In this document: in pieces, positions 53,001 through 62,249 of the stretch | How the letters are laid out: each line of letters begins with the position of its first letter | Position numbering within the stretch: position 1 is the first letter of the stretch | From: Marinicrinis sediminis | GTDB taxonomy: Bacteria > Bacillota > Bacilli > Paenibacillales > KCTC-33676 | Length of the DNA: 64,000 nt | Assembly: GCF_042685085.1 (NCBI RefSeq) | Contig: NZ_JBHUMM010000014.1 | Location: forward strand, 1-64,000 | Direction of reading: 5' to 3' | The notes under the pieces: model-generated | Database searches by the model: none | The model's input: the letters and a program-made list of their open reading frames with translations, nothing else | Told to the model about the DNA's origin: nothing | Made by a program: the position numbers and the translations under genes

Positions 53001-56000
53001 CAAGTGGGCATCGACGATCATTTTTTTGAGCTTGGCGGTCATTCGCTGAAAGCGATGTCGCTCGTTGCCCGGCTTCAGAAAAAGCTGCAGCTTGTTGTAC
53101 CGATCCAGGCGGTATTTGCGGCGCCGACCATTCGCCAGCTTGTAGCATGGATGAATGAGAAGGGGGCAGGGAACAGCGACGAGAATGACGAGTTGCCTTA
53201 TGTCAGGGAGCGGGAGCTTGTGCCGGTCTCCTTTGCACAGAAACGGATGTATATTCTGAGTGAGATGGAAGACAGTCAAGTCGCCTACAATATGCCGGGA
53301 TGTTTGCATATGAAGGGGCCGCTGGATCTGACAAGGCTGCAGCAAGCTTTTGACTCCCTGGTAGAACGGCATGAAGTCCTCCGAACTTCCTTTCATATGG
53401 TGGAGGGTCAACTGATGCAGCGCATCCACCGGGCCCGTTCCATCCCGATTGCGGTGAAGGACGGCACGATGGCACAGCTTCAAGCGTTGCAGGATGCGTT
53501 CATACAGCCATTCGACCTGCATGTCGCACCGCTGTTTCGAGTGGAAGTGGTGCGACTGGGCGCAGAGGAACATCTGTGCATGTTCGATATGCATCACATG
53601 ATTTCAGATGGTGTTTCCATGAATCGTATGATGGAAGAATTGTCGATGCTGTATGAGGGGAATGAGCTGGCATCCCAGCGAATTGGCTATCTGGATTATG
53701 CCTGTTGGCAGCTGGAACAGATGGAATCCGAAGCGATGCGCCGGCAGGAGGATTACTGGCTTCAAACGATGTCGGGGGAGCTTCCGGTGCTGGATCTTCC
53801 GCTGGATTATCCTCGCCCCCTGGTACGCAGCTTTGAAGGGGAAGAGATGACGTTTTCGCTGGAGGCCTCTTGGACGGCGCGCATTCATGCGCTGGCGGCC
53901 CGGACGGGAACGACTCTGTTTATGGTACTGACTGCGATGTATGAAATCTGGTTATCCAAGTACAGCGGACAGGAAGAGATCGTGATCGGAACTCCGGTTG
54001 CAGGACGAACACAAGCGGATACGGAAACCTTGCTGGGTCTGTTCGTGAATACGCTCGCCCTGAGGGCTTTTCCGCGAGGGAACAAATCGTTCCTGCAATT
54101 TCTGCAGGAAGTCAAGACTTCCACGCTGGACGCATATGCCAATCAGACGTATCCGTTCGAGCTGTTGTGCGACAAGCTGGAGCTGCGCCGGGATCGCAGT
54201 CGCAATCCTATGTTCGATACCATGTTCGCCCTGCAGAATATGGAGAAAAAGGAGCTTCGCTTCGGGGAGGCCATACTTACCCGATTGCCCGTAAACAAAA
54301 ATACGGCAAAGTTCGATCTGCTGCTGGAAGCGATAGAAACCGATGGACGCCTGGACTTCCGGCTTGAATATGCGACCTCCTTATTCAAACGGGAGACGAT
54401 ATCCCGCATGATCGATCAATTTCTGGCGCTGCTCAAGCAGCTGATCCAGCAGCCTGCGATTACGCTGGCACAATTCGAACTGATTACACCCGGTGAGCGG
54501 GATCAGGTACTGGTTGCAGGCAAAGGTTCCAGGCAGGAGATAGACGAGACGCTTACGCTGCATGCCGCGTTTGAGCAGCAAGTGAAGCAATTCCCTTCAC
54601 GGCTGGCTGTACAAGCCGAGGATGCCGCATTGACCTATCTGGAGCTGGATGAGCATGCCAATGCGGTGGCGTACCAGTTAAGGTCAAACGGGGCCACACC
54701 CGGGAAGACAGTAGCGCTGCTGGCTGAACGATCAGCAGAAATGATCACGGGCATTCTCGGAATATTGAAAGCAGGGTGTGCGTACTTGCCGATTCATCCC
54801 TATGATCCGGCGGACAGGATTGCATATCTGCTTGCGGACAGTCAAGCGGACATCCTGCTGGCGCAGGCGCATCTTCATCCACAGCTTCGGCATAGCGCGC
54901 TGCGAGTAAATATGCCAGACAAAAAAACGAGGGAAAAGAAGCCTGGCGTCGTTGGCAGCCGTGAAAGCGGGAAAGTAAATGGTCATACTCCCGCCTATGT
55001 CATCTATACGTCCGGTTCTACAGGCAAGCCAAAGGGGGTACGGCTTCAGCATCGCAATGTCCTGAATCTGATCAAGGGTCTGCAGCAGGTCGTGTATGCC
55101 AGGTATGATAAACCGCTGCGTATTGCCCTGGTGTCGCCGTACCATTTTGATGCATCCGTCAAAACGATTTTCGGAGCCCTGCTACAAGGACATTCCCTTT
55201 ACGTTACGAACGAGGAAGCCAGATTGAATGGACGGGAGCTTCTGAGCTTTTATCAGACCCATGATATGGACCTGTCTGATGGCACCCCGATTCATTTGCA
55301 GTTGATCCTGGATGCCTGGAAAAAGCAGCAGGGTACCATGCCTGTGCGGCATTTCCTGATTGGGGGAGACGCGCTGCCTGTTGAACTGGTGAAAGCATGT
55401 ATCCATCAAGCTGGAACCCAAGCACCTGTCATAACCAATGTGTATGGCCCTACCGAAGCATGTGTGGACAGCTCCTGGTTTGAAGTGCCGACAGATCCTG
55501 ATGAGCTGGAAGCGTTGGCAGAGCGAAGAACGGTGCCGATTGGCAAGCCGCTGCCCAATTATGACGTATTTATTTTGAATCGGGATCAACAGCTGCAGCC
55601 ACCAGGGGTCCCAGGTGAGCTGTATATCGGCGGACTTGGGCTGGCTGAGGGCTACCTTCATCAGCCTGAGCTGACGGAATCTGCATTTGTCGCGCATCCA
55701 TTTGTTGAGGGAGAGAAGCTGTATCGAACTGGGGATTTGGCCAGCTGGCTGCCGGACGGAAATCTGGCATATATCGGCCGGGTCGATCATCAGATCAAGC
55801 TGAACGGCTATCGGATTGAGCCTGGGGAAGTCGAAGCGGTACTGCTCCGTCATTCCGCGGTCAGGGAAGCAGTCGTGATGGTGTCGTCTGACCCTACCGG
55901 TGAATGCCGATTATCTGCTTATGTGGTGCCGACAGATTCAACCTGTACGAGAGCGAAACTTCGTGAGCATGTCAGGAAGCTGCTGCCGCGCTATATGCTG

Positions 56001-56954
56001 CCCGCTGTTTATTTCCTGTTGGACGAACTTCCGCTGCTGCCTAGCGGCAAGGTGGATCGGCTGGCCTTGTCCCGGTTGTCCAACAGGGAAGAAGAGGATG
56101 ACGCCGGGGCAGAGCAGCCTCGCAATGAATGGGAACAATGGATGCAGGAAATCTGGCGGCAGGTGCTGGGTCTGAAAGAGGTGGGCATTCATCGTAACTT
56201 CTTCGATCTTGGGGGCAATTCCATGAAGCTGATTCAGGTGCATGCCCGCATGCAGGATCGAATGGGAGACCGTGTCAAGGTCACCGACCTGTTTGCACAC
56301 CCGACCATTGCCGCGTTGTCCGAAGAGCTAATGGGCAGAGAGCAGCGCAGAAAGCTGCCTCGCAGGCCAATCGTGCTGACTGAGGCCTACGTACTACCGA
56401 GCGCTCGGGCCAGGGAGATGGTCGTATATGAATCCCGCTTTGACCAAGCGACATTTGCGCGTATGCAAACAGCAGCTGCGCAATTGAGCATAGACGTGGT
56501 GGATATATGGCTGTCCGGCCTGTTTTATGTTCTGCAAAATCTGTCAGGTACGACGGATCTGGTGCTGGAGACGATGCTGAATGTGGAAAACGGGGTGTTG
56601 CCGTTGTCACTGGGAGAAGCGGAGATCGGCAACCTGGCGCAATATTTAACACGTATTCACGAGCGGAGAAAGCAGTTGGAGCCAGAGACCGCCTATCGCC
56701 GGTCAGAATGGATGAGTGGCTTGAGGTCGCCGGACAAGCTGGAGATGCTTCCCATTGCCTATGACCGCAACCTGATCACATCGGATGTGCGTCTGCTTGA
56801 CGTATATGATATCGCCTTCGAATGGGCGCAGACGGATCAGGGGTGCGAAATCCGCTGTGAGTTTGACGGCGGCAGATTGCGCAAGGAAGCGGTGCGTACC
56901 CTGTTTGAGCAGGCGGGCAAAGTCATGATGGCCGTCTGCATGCAAAAAAACTGA
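50028..56954 (+). CDS. NRPS C-A(Tyr-like)-T-C-A(Glu)-T-half C
   Basis: 2308 aa, start after AAGGAGG. First module: C (HHHILYDGWS at 147), A with pocket read as D-A-S-T-I-A-A-I-C-K (close to Tyr codes and one change from the Phe code), T with GGHSLKAM (Ser1006). Second: C (MHHMISDG, HH at 1189), A with pocket D-A-K-D-L-G-V-V-D-K, identical to the glutamate code of surfactin module 1, T with GGNSMKL (Ser2065). The last ~240 residues look like only the C-terminal half of a condensation domain, lacking HHxxxDG. No thioesterase: the chain passes on, presumably to the KS downstream. The first C should accept a D-configured donor. Confidence 0.93.
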   Translation: MGSKLKIARQNVEDILSLTAMQAGILFQHLRDPDSRAYFEQLRFTLKGKLHMDAFLQAWKGVQQQNEMLRTVFRWEAMDKPVQIVLKEHDIPVHLDEASSRDAASIRQELDEWAEQDRRDMIDIRVAPLRIKVCRVDTETTEVLLSHHHILYDGWSNGILLREWMQAYRLLLEGEQPEPKVKNKLKAYLNWCEQQHKEDQQSYWQHYLQQFQTKSRLPLDRMDRSELTGDGLVRRTISASLMEQAERFVQTCAITKATLFYTVWGILLQRYSQQDDVLFGTTVSGRPSELPGVAEMVGLFINTLPFRLKSQKGESLRELLTRIHTEQTRRTRYSHTPLVEIAACSELDTGGELFDSMMVIENYPLDRMLSDVSQSAYMEHYSMTEQTHYDLTLALHLYDQAELQVHYSSKFERETIERMIGHYLYVLAEIIDHPNRTLEELEMIPPSEQRLMLDAFQPSANERTEEVCVQVCFEQQVARTPEHAAVILDDQTCTYHELNQRANQLAHALRRQGVAKNTIVAVMMARSMEMVVAALGIWKAGGVYLPIDPGYPAARKRDMLTDSRSTHVLVTSAAHAENLDQQAERIVMEVKAQIDAEHSVSNPVPVHTAADLAYIIYTSGSTGKPKGVMLKHRALVCHVRHFQSAFHLSPADRVLQFASCSFDASVSEIGMSLLTGAALCIPDMNTIQEPRHMISFMNRHQVSIATLPPPYVRELPLAELTTLRQLITAGSAIDKQLAAACATFTHWTNAYGPTEDTICTTMWHGDREQLDQYDSVPIGKPIRLHEVYILNPHLKLQPIGVAGELCIGGDGLAEGYLHRADLTAQKFIDNPYRPGTRLYRTGDLAKWLPDGNLAYMGRIDDQVKIRGYRIEPGEIMQAILGHAYVQEAAVTAKKDGDESPVLCAYYVQSASSPKALQPAELLAYLKQQLPDHLIPSHVIRMEALPLTRNGKVDTRSLPEPSAALRTPAYTPPSSEFELEMTVIWSQVLGVEQVGIDDHFFELGGHSLKAMSLVARLQKKLQLVVPIQAVFAAPTIRQLVAWMNEKGAGNSDENDELPYVRERELVPVSFAQKRMYILSEMEDSQVAYNMPGCLHMKGPLDLTRLQQAFDSLVERHEVLRTSFHMVEGQLMQRIHRARSIPIAVKDGTMAQLQALQDAFIQPFDLHVAPLFRVEVVRLGAEEHLCMFDMHHMISDGVSMNRMMEELSMLYEGNELASQRIGYLDYACWQLEQMESEAMRRQEDYWLQTMSGELPVLDLPLDYPRPLVRSFEGEEMTFSLEASWTARIHALAARTGTTLFMVLTAMYEIWLSKYSGQEEIVIGTPVAGRTQADTETLLGLFVNTLALRAFPRGNKSFLQFLQEVKTSTLDAYANQTYPFELLCDKLELRRDRSRNPMFDTMFALQNMEKKELRFGEAILTRLPVNKNTAKFDLLLEAIETDGRLDFRLEYATSLFKRETISRMIDQFLALLKQLIQQPAITLAQFELITPGERDQVLVAGKGSRQEIDETLTLHAAFEQQVKQFPSRLAVQAEDAALTYLELDEHANAVAYQLRSNGATPGKTVALLAERSAEMITGILGILKAGCAYLPIHPYDPADRIAYLLADSQADILLAQAHLHPQLRHSALRVNMPDKKTREKKPGVVGSRESGKVNGHTPAYVIYTSGSTGKPKGVRLQHRNVLNLIKGLQQVVYARYDKPLRIALVSPYHFDASVKTIFGALLQGHSLYVTNEEARLNGRELLSFYQTHDMDLSDGTPIHLQLILDAWKKQQGTMPVRHFLIGGDALPVELVKACIHQAGTQAPVITNVYGPTEACVDSSWFEVPTDPDELEALAERRTVPIGKPLPNYDVFILNRDQQLQPPGVPGELYIGGLGLAEGYLHQPELTESAFVAHPFVEGEKLYRTGDLASWLPDGNLAYIGRVDHQIKLNGYRIEPGEVEAVLLRHSAVREAVVMVSSDPTGECRLSAYVVPTDSTCTRAKLREHVRKLLPRYMLPAVYFLLDELPLLPSGKVDRLALSRLSNREEEDDAGAEQPRNEWEQWMQEIWRQVLGLKEVGIHRNFFDLGGNSMKLIQVHARMQDRMGDRVKVTDLFAHPTIAALSEELMGREQRRKLPRRPIVLTEAYVLPSARAREMVVYESRFDQATFARMQTAAAQLSIDVVDIWLSGLFYVLQNLSGTTDLVLETMLNVENGVLPLSLGEAEIGNLAQYLTRIHERRKQLEPETAYRRSEWMSGLRSPDKLEMLPIAYDRNLITSDVRLLDVYDIAFEWAQTDQGCEIRCEFDGGRLRKEAVRTLFEQAGKVMMAVCMQKN

Positions 56955-56970
56955 AAAAAGAAAGGAATGG

Positions 56971-58257
56971 ATGGACACGATGAACAAGCTTGCATTGCTG
57001 TTTCCAGGACAAGGAGCGCAGTTTGTTGGGATGGGCCAGACACTGCACGAGCGGTACGACGCCGTGAAAAAGGTATTTAAGCAGGCGAATGAAGTGCTGG
57101 GCTATGATCTGCGCCAGCTTTGCCTGGAAGGTCCGGCAGAGGATTTGAACAAGACGGCATGTACACAGCCAGCCTTGCTTGCACTTGGTTTCGCAACCTA
57201 TCAGGTATACAGGGAGGAGATCGGGATCGAACCGACCCTGGCAGCCGGCCACAGCCTGGGGGAGATTACCGCACTGACCTGTTCAGGAGCGATGGCGTTC
57301 GAAGATGCGTTGCGTATTGTGCACAGACGTGGAGAGCTGATGCAGGAAGCAGCCGGATGGGGACAGGGAACGATGGCCGCGGTGATCGGACTGGATCGCA
57401 ATGTGGTGGAGGACATATGTCTAGAGGTATCCGACTTTGACCAGTTCGTCGTCCTCTCGAATATTAACTCCAGCAAGCAGCTGGTGATTTCGGGCCATCA
57501 ACCTGCATTGGCAAAAGCAGAGTCTCTGTTAAAGGATCGCGGTGCTCAAGTGACCTATTTGTCCACGAGTGCACCCTTCCACAGCCCTGTCATGCAGCCG
57601 GCGGCAGAAGCGTTGTCCGCTGAACTGGCACGTATCAAGTATTCGCCCTTGCAATGGCCTGTATATGCCAATGCCACCGCGCGTCCTTACGAGGATGAGT
57701 CGCAAATTGCCAGTTTGCTGACTCGCCAGATGACAGCGCCGGTTCCCTGGCTGGAAATCATGCAGCATATGCAGACACAGGGGTTGTCTGCAGCGGTAGA
57801 TATGGGGCCCAAGCCTATACTGGCGAATCTGGTCAAACACGAGATTCCGCTTCGCGTATATGCAATTGACAAAGAGAAGGAATGGGACGAGCTGAAACAA
57901 CATCGCCATGCACACACCCTCGGCGGCCGGCCAACGACTTCAACCGACCCCTCCTTTCTGGGTCGATGTATGGCTCTGGCTGTCTGTACGAAAAACGAGA
58001 ACTGGGATCATGAAGCGTATGAGGAAGGGGTAGTCAAGCCGTATCAACGCATCAAAAAGCTCGATGAAGAGCTGGAACAGCTAGGCTTGTCTCCTTCCCC
58101 CCGCCACATGGAAGAGGGTCTGCTCATGCTGCGTTCGGTCATGGAAACGAAAAAGCTCCCTGCCGCCAAGCAGGCAGAACGGATCGCCCAGTTGCTGGAC
58201 GAGACCCGCACACGACCGTTGTTTCCGTCTCTGTTGACCCCAATCGAAGCAGGATAA
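56971..58257 (+). CDS. Free-standing malonyl-CoA acyltransferase (trans-AT)
   Basis: 428 aa. Loads malonate onto the ACPs of the neighbouring PKS proteins, which carry no AT. LLFPGQGAQFVGMG begins the fold; GHSLGE with Ser95, Arg in RRGELMQ and APFHSP with His204 (FH type, malonyl-selecting) are present. Beyond about residue 300 there is a ~120-residue C-terminal extension, as I recall for FenF/BmyD-type ATs of iturin-class clusters. It overlaps nothing; 16 bases after the NRPS stop. The ATG at 56980 is a possible alternative start. Confidence 0.92.
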   Translation: MDTMNKLALLFPGQGAQFVGMGQTLHERYDAVKKVFKQANEVLGYDLRQLCLEGPAEDLNKTACTQPALLALGFATYQVYREEIGIEPTLAAGHSLGEITALTCSGAMAFEDALRIVHRRGELMQEAAGWGQGTMAAVIGLDRNVVEDICLEVSDFDQFVVLSNINSSKQLVISGHQPALAKAESLLKDRGAQVTYLSTSAPFHSPVMQPAAEALSAELARIKYSPLQWPVYANATARPYEDESQIASLLTRQMTAPVPWLEIMQHMQTQGLSAAVDMGPKPILANLVKHEIPLRVYAIDKEKEWDELKQHRHAHTLGGRPTTSTDPSFLGRCMALAVCTKNENWDHEAYEEGVVKPYQRIKKLDEELEQLGLSPSPRHMEEGLLMLRSVMETKKLPAAKQAERIAQLLDETRTRPLFPSLLTPIEAG

Positions 58258-58292
58258 CGACACACCATCTCCATGAAGAGGGAGGCATACTT

Positions 58293-61200
58293 ATGACGGG
58301 TAGCAGACTGAATTTTTTAGATGCATGGATGGAAGAACCTTCGTCCTCCATGCTGCCGGAAATGACAGAAACATCTACCTCGGATATCGCCATCATCGGC
58401 ATGGCGCTTCGGTTCCCCGGAGCAGAGACACCGGATGCATTCTGGCAGTTGCTGTGTGAAGGGAAGGATCTGGTTGCGCCCCTTCCGCGCAAGCGAAAAA
58501 AGGATGTGATGGCAACCGTTCAACGTTTTCATCCGGATAAGGAAGGACAGTTCTATGAGGCGGCTTTCTTGTCCGCAGTCGATGGCTTTGACTATGCCTT
58601 TTTCGATTTGTCGCCAAAAGAAGCCGAGTATATGGACCCTGAACAGCGCCTTTTTTTGCAGACCGCATGGCAGGCTATCGAAGACGCGGGCTATGGCGGA
58701 CAGCGGATTCGGGGAACGAAGACTGGGGTGTACGCAGGCTATAGCCATTCTTCTGTGTACGGGCAATCGATTCGATTTGACGACCCTGAGATGGCGGCGT
58801 TGTATGTATCGGGTACAGCCAGTGCAATGATTCCGAGCAGACTGTCCTATCTGCTGGATTTGAAAGGTCCTGCAATGGTTCTCAATACCGCTTGTTCATC
58901 ATCGCTGGTGGCGGTGCATACCGCCTGTCAGGCGCTGCGCAGTGGCGACTGTGACATGGCGCTGGCTGGGGGCGTCAAAGTAGATCTTTACCCGATCCAA
59001 TATCAGAATATTGGCATTTTATCTACCCAGTACAGGTCGAGAACGTTCGATGATGGTTCTGATGGCACAGCCGGCGGAGAAGGTGTGGCGGCTGTTATGC
59101 TCAAGCCCTTTGCCAGTGCCGTCAGAGATGGTGACCAGATCTATGGATTGATCAAGGGAAGTGCGGTGAATCAGGATGGCAGTTCCATTGGTCTGACTGC
59201 GCCGAATAGTGAAGCGCAGGCCGCTGTCATGACGGCAGCCTGGAAAGACGCGGGGATCGATCCGGAAACCATCGGCTACATGGAAGCCCACGGGACCGGG
59301 ACCAAACTGGGCGATCCCGTTGAAATAGACGGCATGACGAAGGCGTTTCGAGCCTATACAGACAAGAGACAGTTCTGTGCTGTCGGCAGTGTCAAGACGA
59401 ACATCGGTCATTTGGACAACAGCGCAGGGATCGCCGGTCTGATCAAGGCTGTGTTGACGCTGAAGCACGCAAAAATTCCGGCCAGCCTCCATTTCCAGCG
59501 TCCGAATCGCAAGATTGACTTCGTGGATTCTCCGGTATATGTCCAGGATGAGCTGACGGAATGGCCCGCGGCAACGTTTCCCAGAAGGTGTGGGGTCAGT
59601 TCGTTTGGGTTAAGTGGCACGAACTGTCATGTCGTGCTGGAGGAAGCGCCGGCAGCAGACGAAGTCGAAGCGGCAGTGGGGGCAAAGGCTTCCGATTCAC
59701 CTGCGTGGCAACTGTTTACCCTGTCGGCCAAATCAATGGCTTCATGGCGCCGATTGCTGGCGGAATATGTGCAGTTTTTGGCAGCAGATCGAACGATCAG
59801 CCTGACTGATGTGTGTTATACCGCGAACACGGGACGATGGCATCATCCTATCCGATCGGCTCTGGTGTGCCGGGATAGAGCGGATCTGCTGGATAAGCTA
59901 CAAGCCCTGCTCACGGCTGACCGTGCTCGTCCTGCGGATACACCTCCACAGCCAGCCGGTACGGGATCAATGAGGCAGCTTCTGGCAGCGGATATATTCG
60001 TCACCCGGGGTGATGAGCGTATTTCTTCCTCTTCGGTCTCTTCGCTGGATGAGCTGCCTGACTCCTGGATGTCCATGGATGAGCAGGAGCAGCTGCATAC
60101 CCTTCGAACATGGGCGATGCAGTATGTACAGGGTGCAGACCTCCCCTGGGAACGTCTGTATCGACAGCAGAAACGGAAGAAAATCAGCTTGCCTGTCTAT
60201 CCATTTGATGAGAAGAGATGCTGGGTATCCCCGGGCAGAGATGCAGCACTGGACTGGTGCCACACCCGCACCTGGGAGCGTGCGTCAGAACGGTCGCCCT
60301 CGTCAGAAGCGTCGTCTTCCGTACCCAGAACCGTGCTGTGCATTCATGCCGGGAGCCGTACCGCTATTCAACTGGTGAATGCGCTGCGAGAGGACGGTCA
60401 TGCGGTGGAAGAGGCCGTATACCCGCATCCGGGGGAGAGTCATTTGTCTCAACAGGAGATGGAGACTTCTCAGAATGAGAAGAACGCATCCGCATCCTCT
60501 GCCTGGCTCGGCACAGAGGAAGATTATGTTCGCTGGCTGGGATCATTCCGGCAGAAACCAGTCGATCAGATTGTCCATATGGCTTTGCTGGATGAATCGG
60601 AGTCCGGTGCCTGTACGCAGGAGGAACTCGAAGCGAGCCTGCACCAGGGGGTCTACAGCCTGTTTAACTTGACGAAGGCGCTTGTACAGCTCGGCTTCAG
60701 CCATCCGATTGATCTGGTGCTGCTTGCTGACCACGTGCATCAGGTAACCGGAGAGGAAGTGTGTCTGAAGCCCGAGCATGCGGCCTGTCTGGCTCTGGGC
60801 AGAGTTGTCCGTGTCGAGTATCCGAACCTGCAGTGCCGCAGCATAGACCTCGATCACCAGCTGAATATCGACAAGATGATGACAGAGCTTCAGACACCAG
60901 GTACAGCGTACTTGCATGTATATCGCGATGGTCAGTGTTATACCGAGAAGATCGAGCAGATGAATGGAACGGACATCACACAAGGAAGCTCGGCCATTAT
61001 ACCAAACGGCACTTATATCGTGACAGGCGGAGGGGGTGGATTAGGGCTTGAAACGGCGAAATATGTCGCTTCTCAGGCGCAGGTGAACCTGATCTTGCTG
61101 CAACGTTCGGGCTTGCCTGAGCGCAAAGAGTGGGAACAGGTTCTGGCGCATACCAGCGACCCGAAACTCGTCAGACAGCTGAAAGGCATAATGGACATTG

Positions 61201-62249
61201 AACGATCGGGCTCCCGTGTCACGGTATGTCAGGCTGATGTGGCCAATCTCATGCAGATGAAAAGGGTCATGGCAGACATCCGCCAGCAATTCGGGGCTGT
61301 GAATGGCATTTTTCATTGTGCGGGCATCGCCGGAGACGGCTATTTGGCAAGGAAATCACGAGATACCTTTGCACAGGTAATGGCAGCGAAAGTATGGGGA
61401 ACATGGGTGCTGGAGCAGGTCACGATGCACGAATCGCTGGATTTTATGATGTATTATTCCTCCCTCAGCAGTCTGGTCGGCAGTGCTGGCCAGGGCGATT
61501 ATGCAGCAGCCAATGCCTATATGGATGCCTTTGCTGCATGGCGAAATCGTCATTCGAAACGAACGGTGACCATTAACTGGTCAGCCTGGGAGGAAGTCGG
61601 GATGGCTGTCGATCATCAGGCATTGGAGAGACGCCAGCAGCAAGCCGGGATGAAGACAGATGAAGCACTGGATGTGCTTGACCGGGTGCTAACCAGCCCA
61701 GGTGATCAATGGAGTGATCAATGGATCATTAGCAAAACCAGGTCTGCCGATGATACGGAAGCGACAGTGGGGCAGCAGGATAAGCCGCAAATAGAACAGC
61801 TGCAGGCCTCAACGGTCAGGCTGACGGGTGTGACGTCCGGCTCCGGGCAGGACGAGGAGCAGTGGATTGCACAGATCTGGCGGGAATTGCTCGGTTTCGA
61901 AGAGATGGACGTTCAGGACAACTTTTTTGAAATAGGCGGGAACTCCATTTTAATAGTGAAGATGCATGCCTTGATTGAACAGCGTGATCCGGGAATGGTT
62001 TCGGTGGTGGATCTGTTTTCGTATCCGACTATTCAGGGTTTGGCTGCTTATCTGCGCAAGGTGAAGCATGCCCGTCTGGAGCTGCAGGACCTGCCTGATT
62101 CGGCTGCCCCTGCAAACGAGGAAAGCGACAAGTATGAGGACGAGTTGCTACATCTGTTCGAGGCAGTAGAGAACGGGAACATGTCGATGGATGAAGCGTT
62201 CGCGATGTATGAGCAAATGGGGAGGGAACAGGATGGAAAAGCTCAGTAA
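58293..62249 (+). CDS. Trans-AT PKS module KS-KR-ACP
   Basis: 1318 aa. Ketosynthase about 30-455 with TACSSS (Cys201), HGTGTK (His333) and NIGHLD (His373), followed by a KS-linker region; no AT. A ketoreductase with structural half from about 680, NADPH loop TGGGGGLG (912) and catalytic Tyr1070 in GDYAAANAYMDAF; its FHCAGIAGDGYL lacks a full LDD motif, so stereochemical type is unclear. ACP with IGGNSIL (Ser1218). C-terminal helices (ENGNMSMDEAFAMYEQM) resemble a docking element. Expected action: extend the Glu-terminated chain by malonate and reduce to beta-hydroxy, a statine-like unit. Start after GAGGGAGG; next gene overlaps by 17 bases. Confidence 0.92.
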   Translation: MTGSRLNFLDAWMEEPSSSMLPEMTETSTSDIAIIGMALRFPGAETPDAFWQLLCEGKDLVAPLPRKRKKDVMATVQRFHPDKEGQFYEAAFLSAVDGFDYAFFDLSPKEAEYMDPEQRLFLQTAWQAIEDAGYGGQRIRGTKTGVYAGYSHSSVYGQSIRFDDPEMAALYVSGTASAMIPSRLSYLLDLKGPAMVLNTACSSSLVAVHTACQALRSGDCDMALAGGVKVDLYPIQYQNIGILSTQYRSRTFDDGSDGTAGGEGVAAVMLKPFASAVRDGDQIYGLIKGSAVNQDGSSIGLTAPNSEAQAAVMTAAWKDAGIDPETIGYMEAHGTGTKLGDPVEIDGMTKAFRAYTDKRQFCAVGSVKTNIGHLDNSAGIAGLIKAVLTLKHAKIPASLHFQRPNRKIDFVDSPVYVQDELTEWPAATFPRRCGVSSFGLSGTNCHVVLEEAPAADEVEAAVGAKASDSPAWQLFTLSAKSMASWRRLLAEYVQFLAADRTISLTDVCYTANTGRWHHPIRSALVCRDRADLLDKLQALLTADRARPADTPPQPAGTGSMRQLLAADIFVTRGDERISSSSVSSLDELPDSWMSMDEQEQLHTLRTWAMQYVQGADLPWERLYRQQKRKKISLPVYPFDEKRCWVSPGRDAALDWCHTRTWERASERSPSSEASSSVPRTVLCIHAGSRTAIQLVNALREDGHAVEEAVYPHPGESHLSQQEMETSQNEKNASASSAWLGTEEDYVRWLGSFRQKPVDQIVHMALLDESESGACTQEELEASLHQGVYSLFNLTKALVQLGFSHPIDLVLLADHVHQVTGEEVCLKPEHAACLALGRVVRVEYPNLQCRSIDLDHQLNIDKMMTELQTPGTAYLHVYRDGQCYTEKIEQMNGTDITQGSSAIIPNGTYIVTGGGGGLGLETAKYVASQAQVNLILLQRSGLPERKEWEQVLAHTSDPKLVRQLKGIMDIERSGSRVTVCQADVANLMQMKRVMADIRQQFGAVNGIFHCAGIAGDGYLARKSRDTFAQVMAAKVWGTWVLEQVTMHESLDFMMYYSSLSSLVGSAGQGDYAAANAYMDAFAAWRNRHSKRTVTINWSAWEEVGMAVDHQALERRQQQAGMKTDEALDVLDRVLTSPGDQWSDQWIISKTRSADDTEATVGQQDKPQIEQLQASTVRLTGVTSGSGQDEEQWIAQIWRELLGFEEMDVQDNFFEIGGNSILIVKMHALIEQRDPGMVSVVDLFSYPTIQGLAAYLRKVKHARLELQDLPDSAAPANEESDKYEDELLHLFEAVENGNMSMDEAFAMYEQMGREQDGKAQ

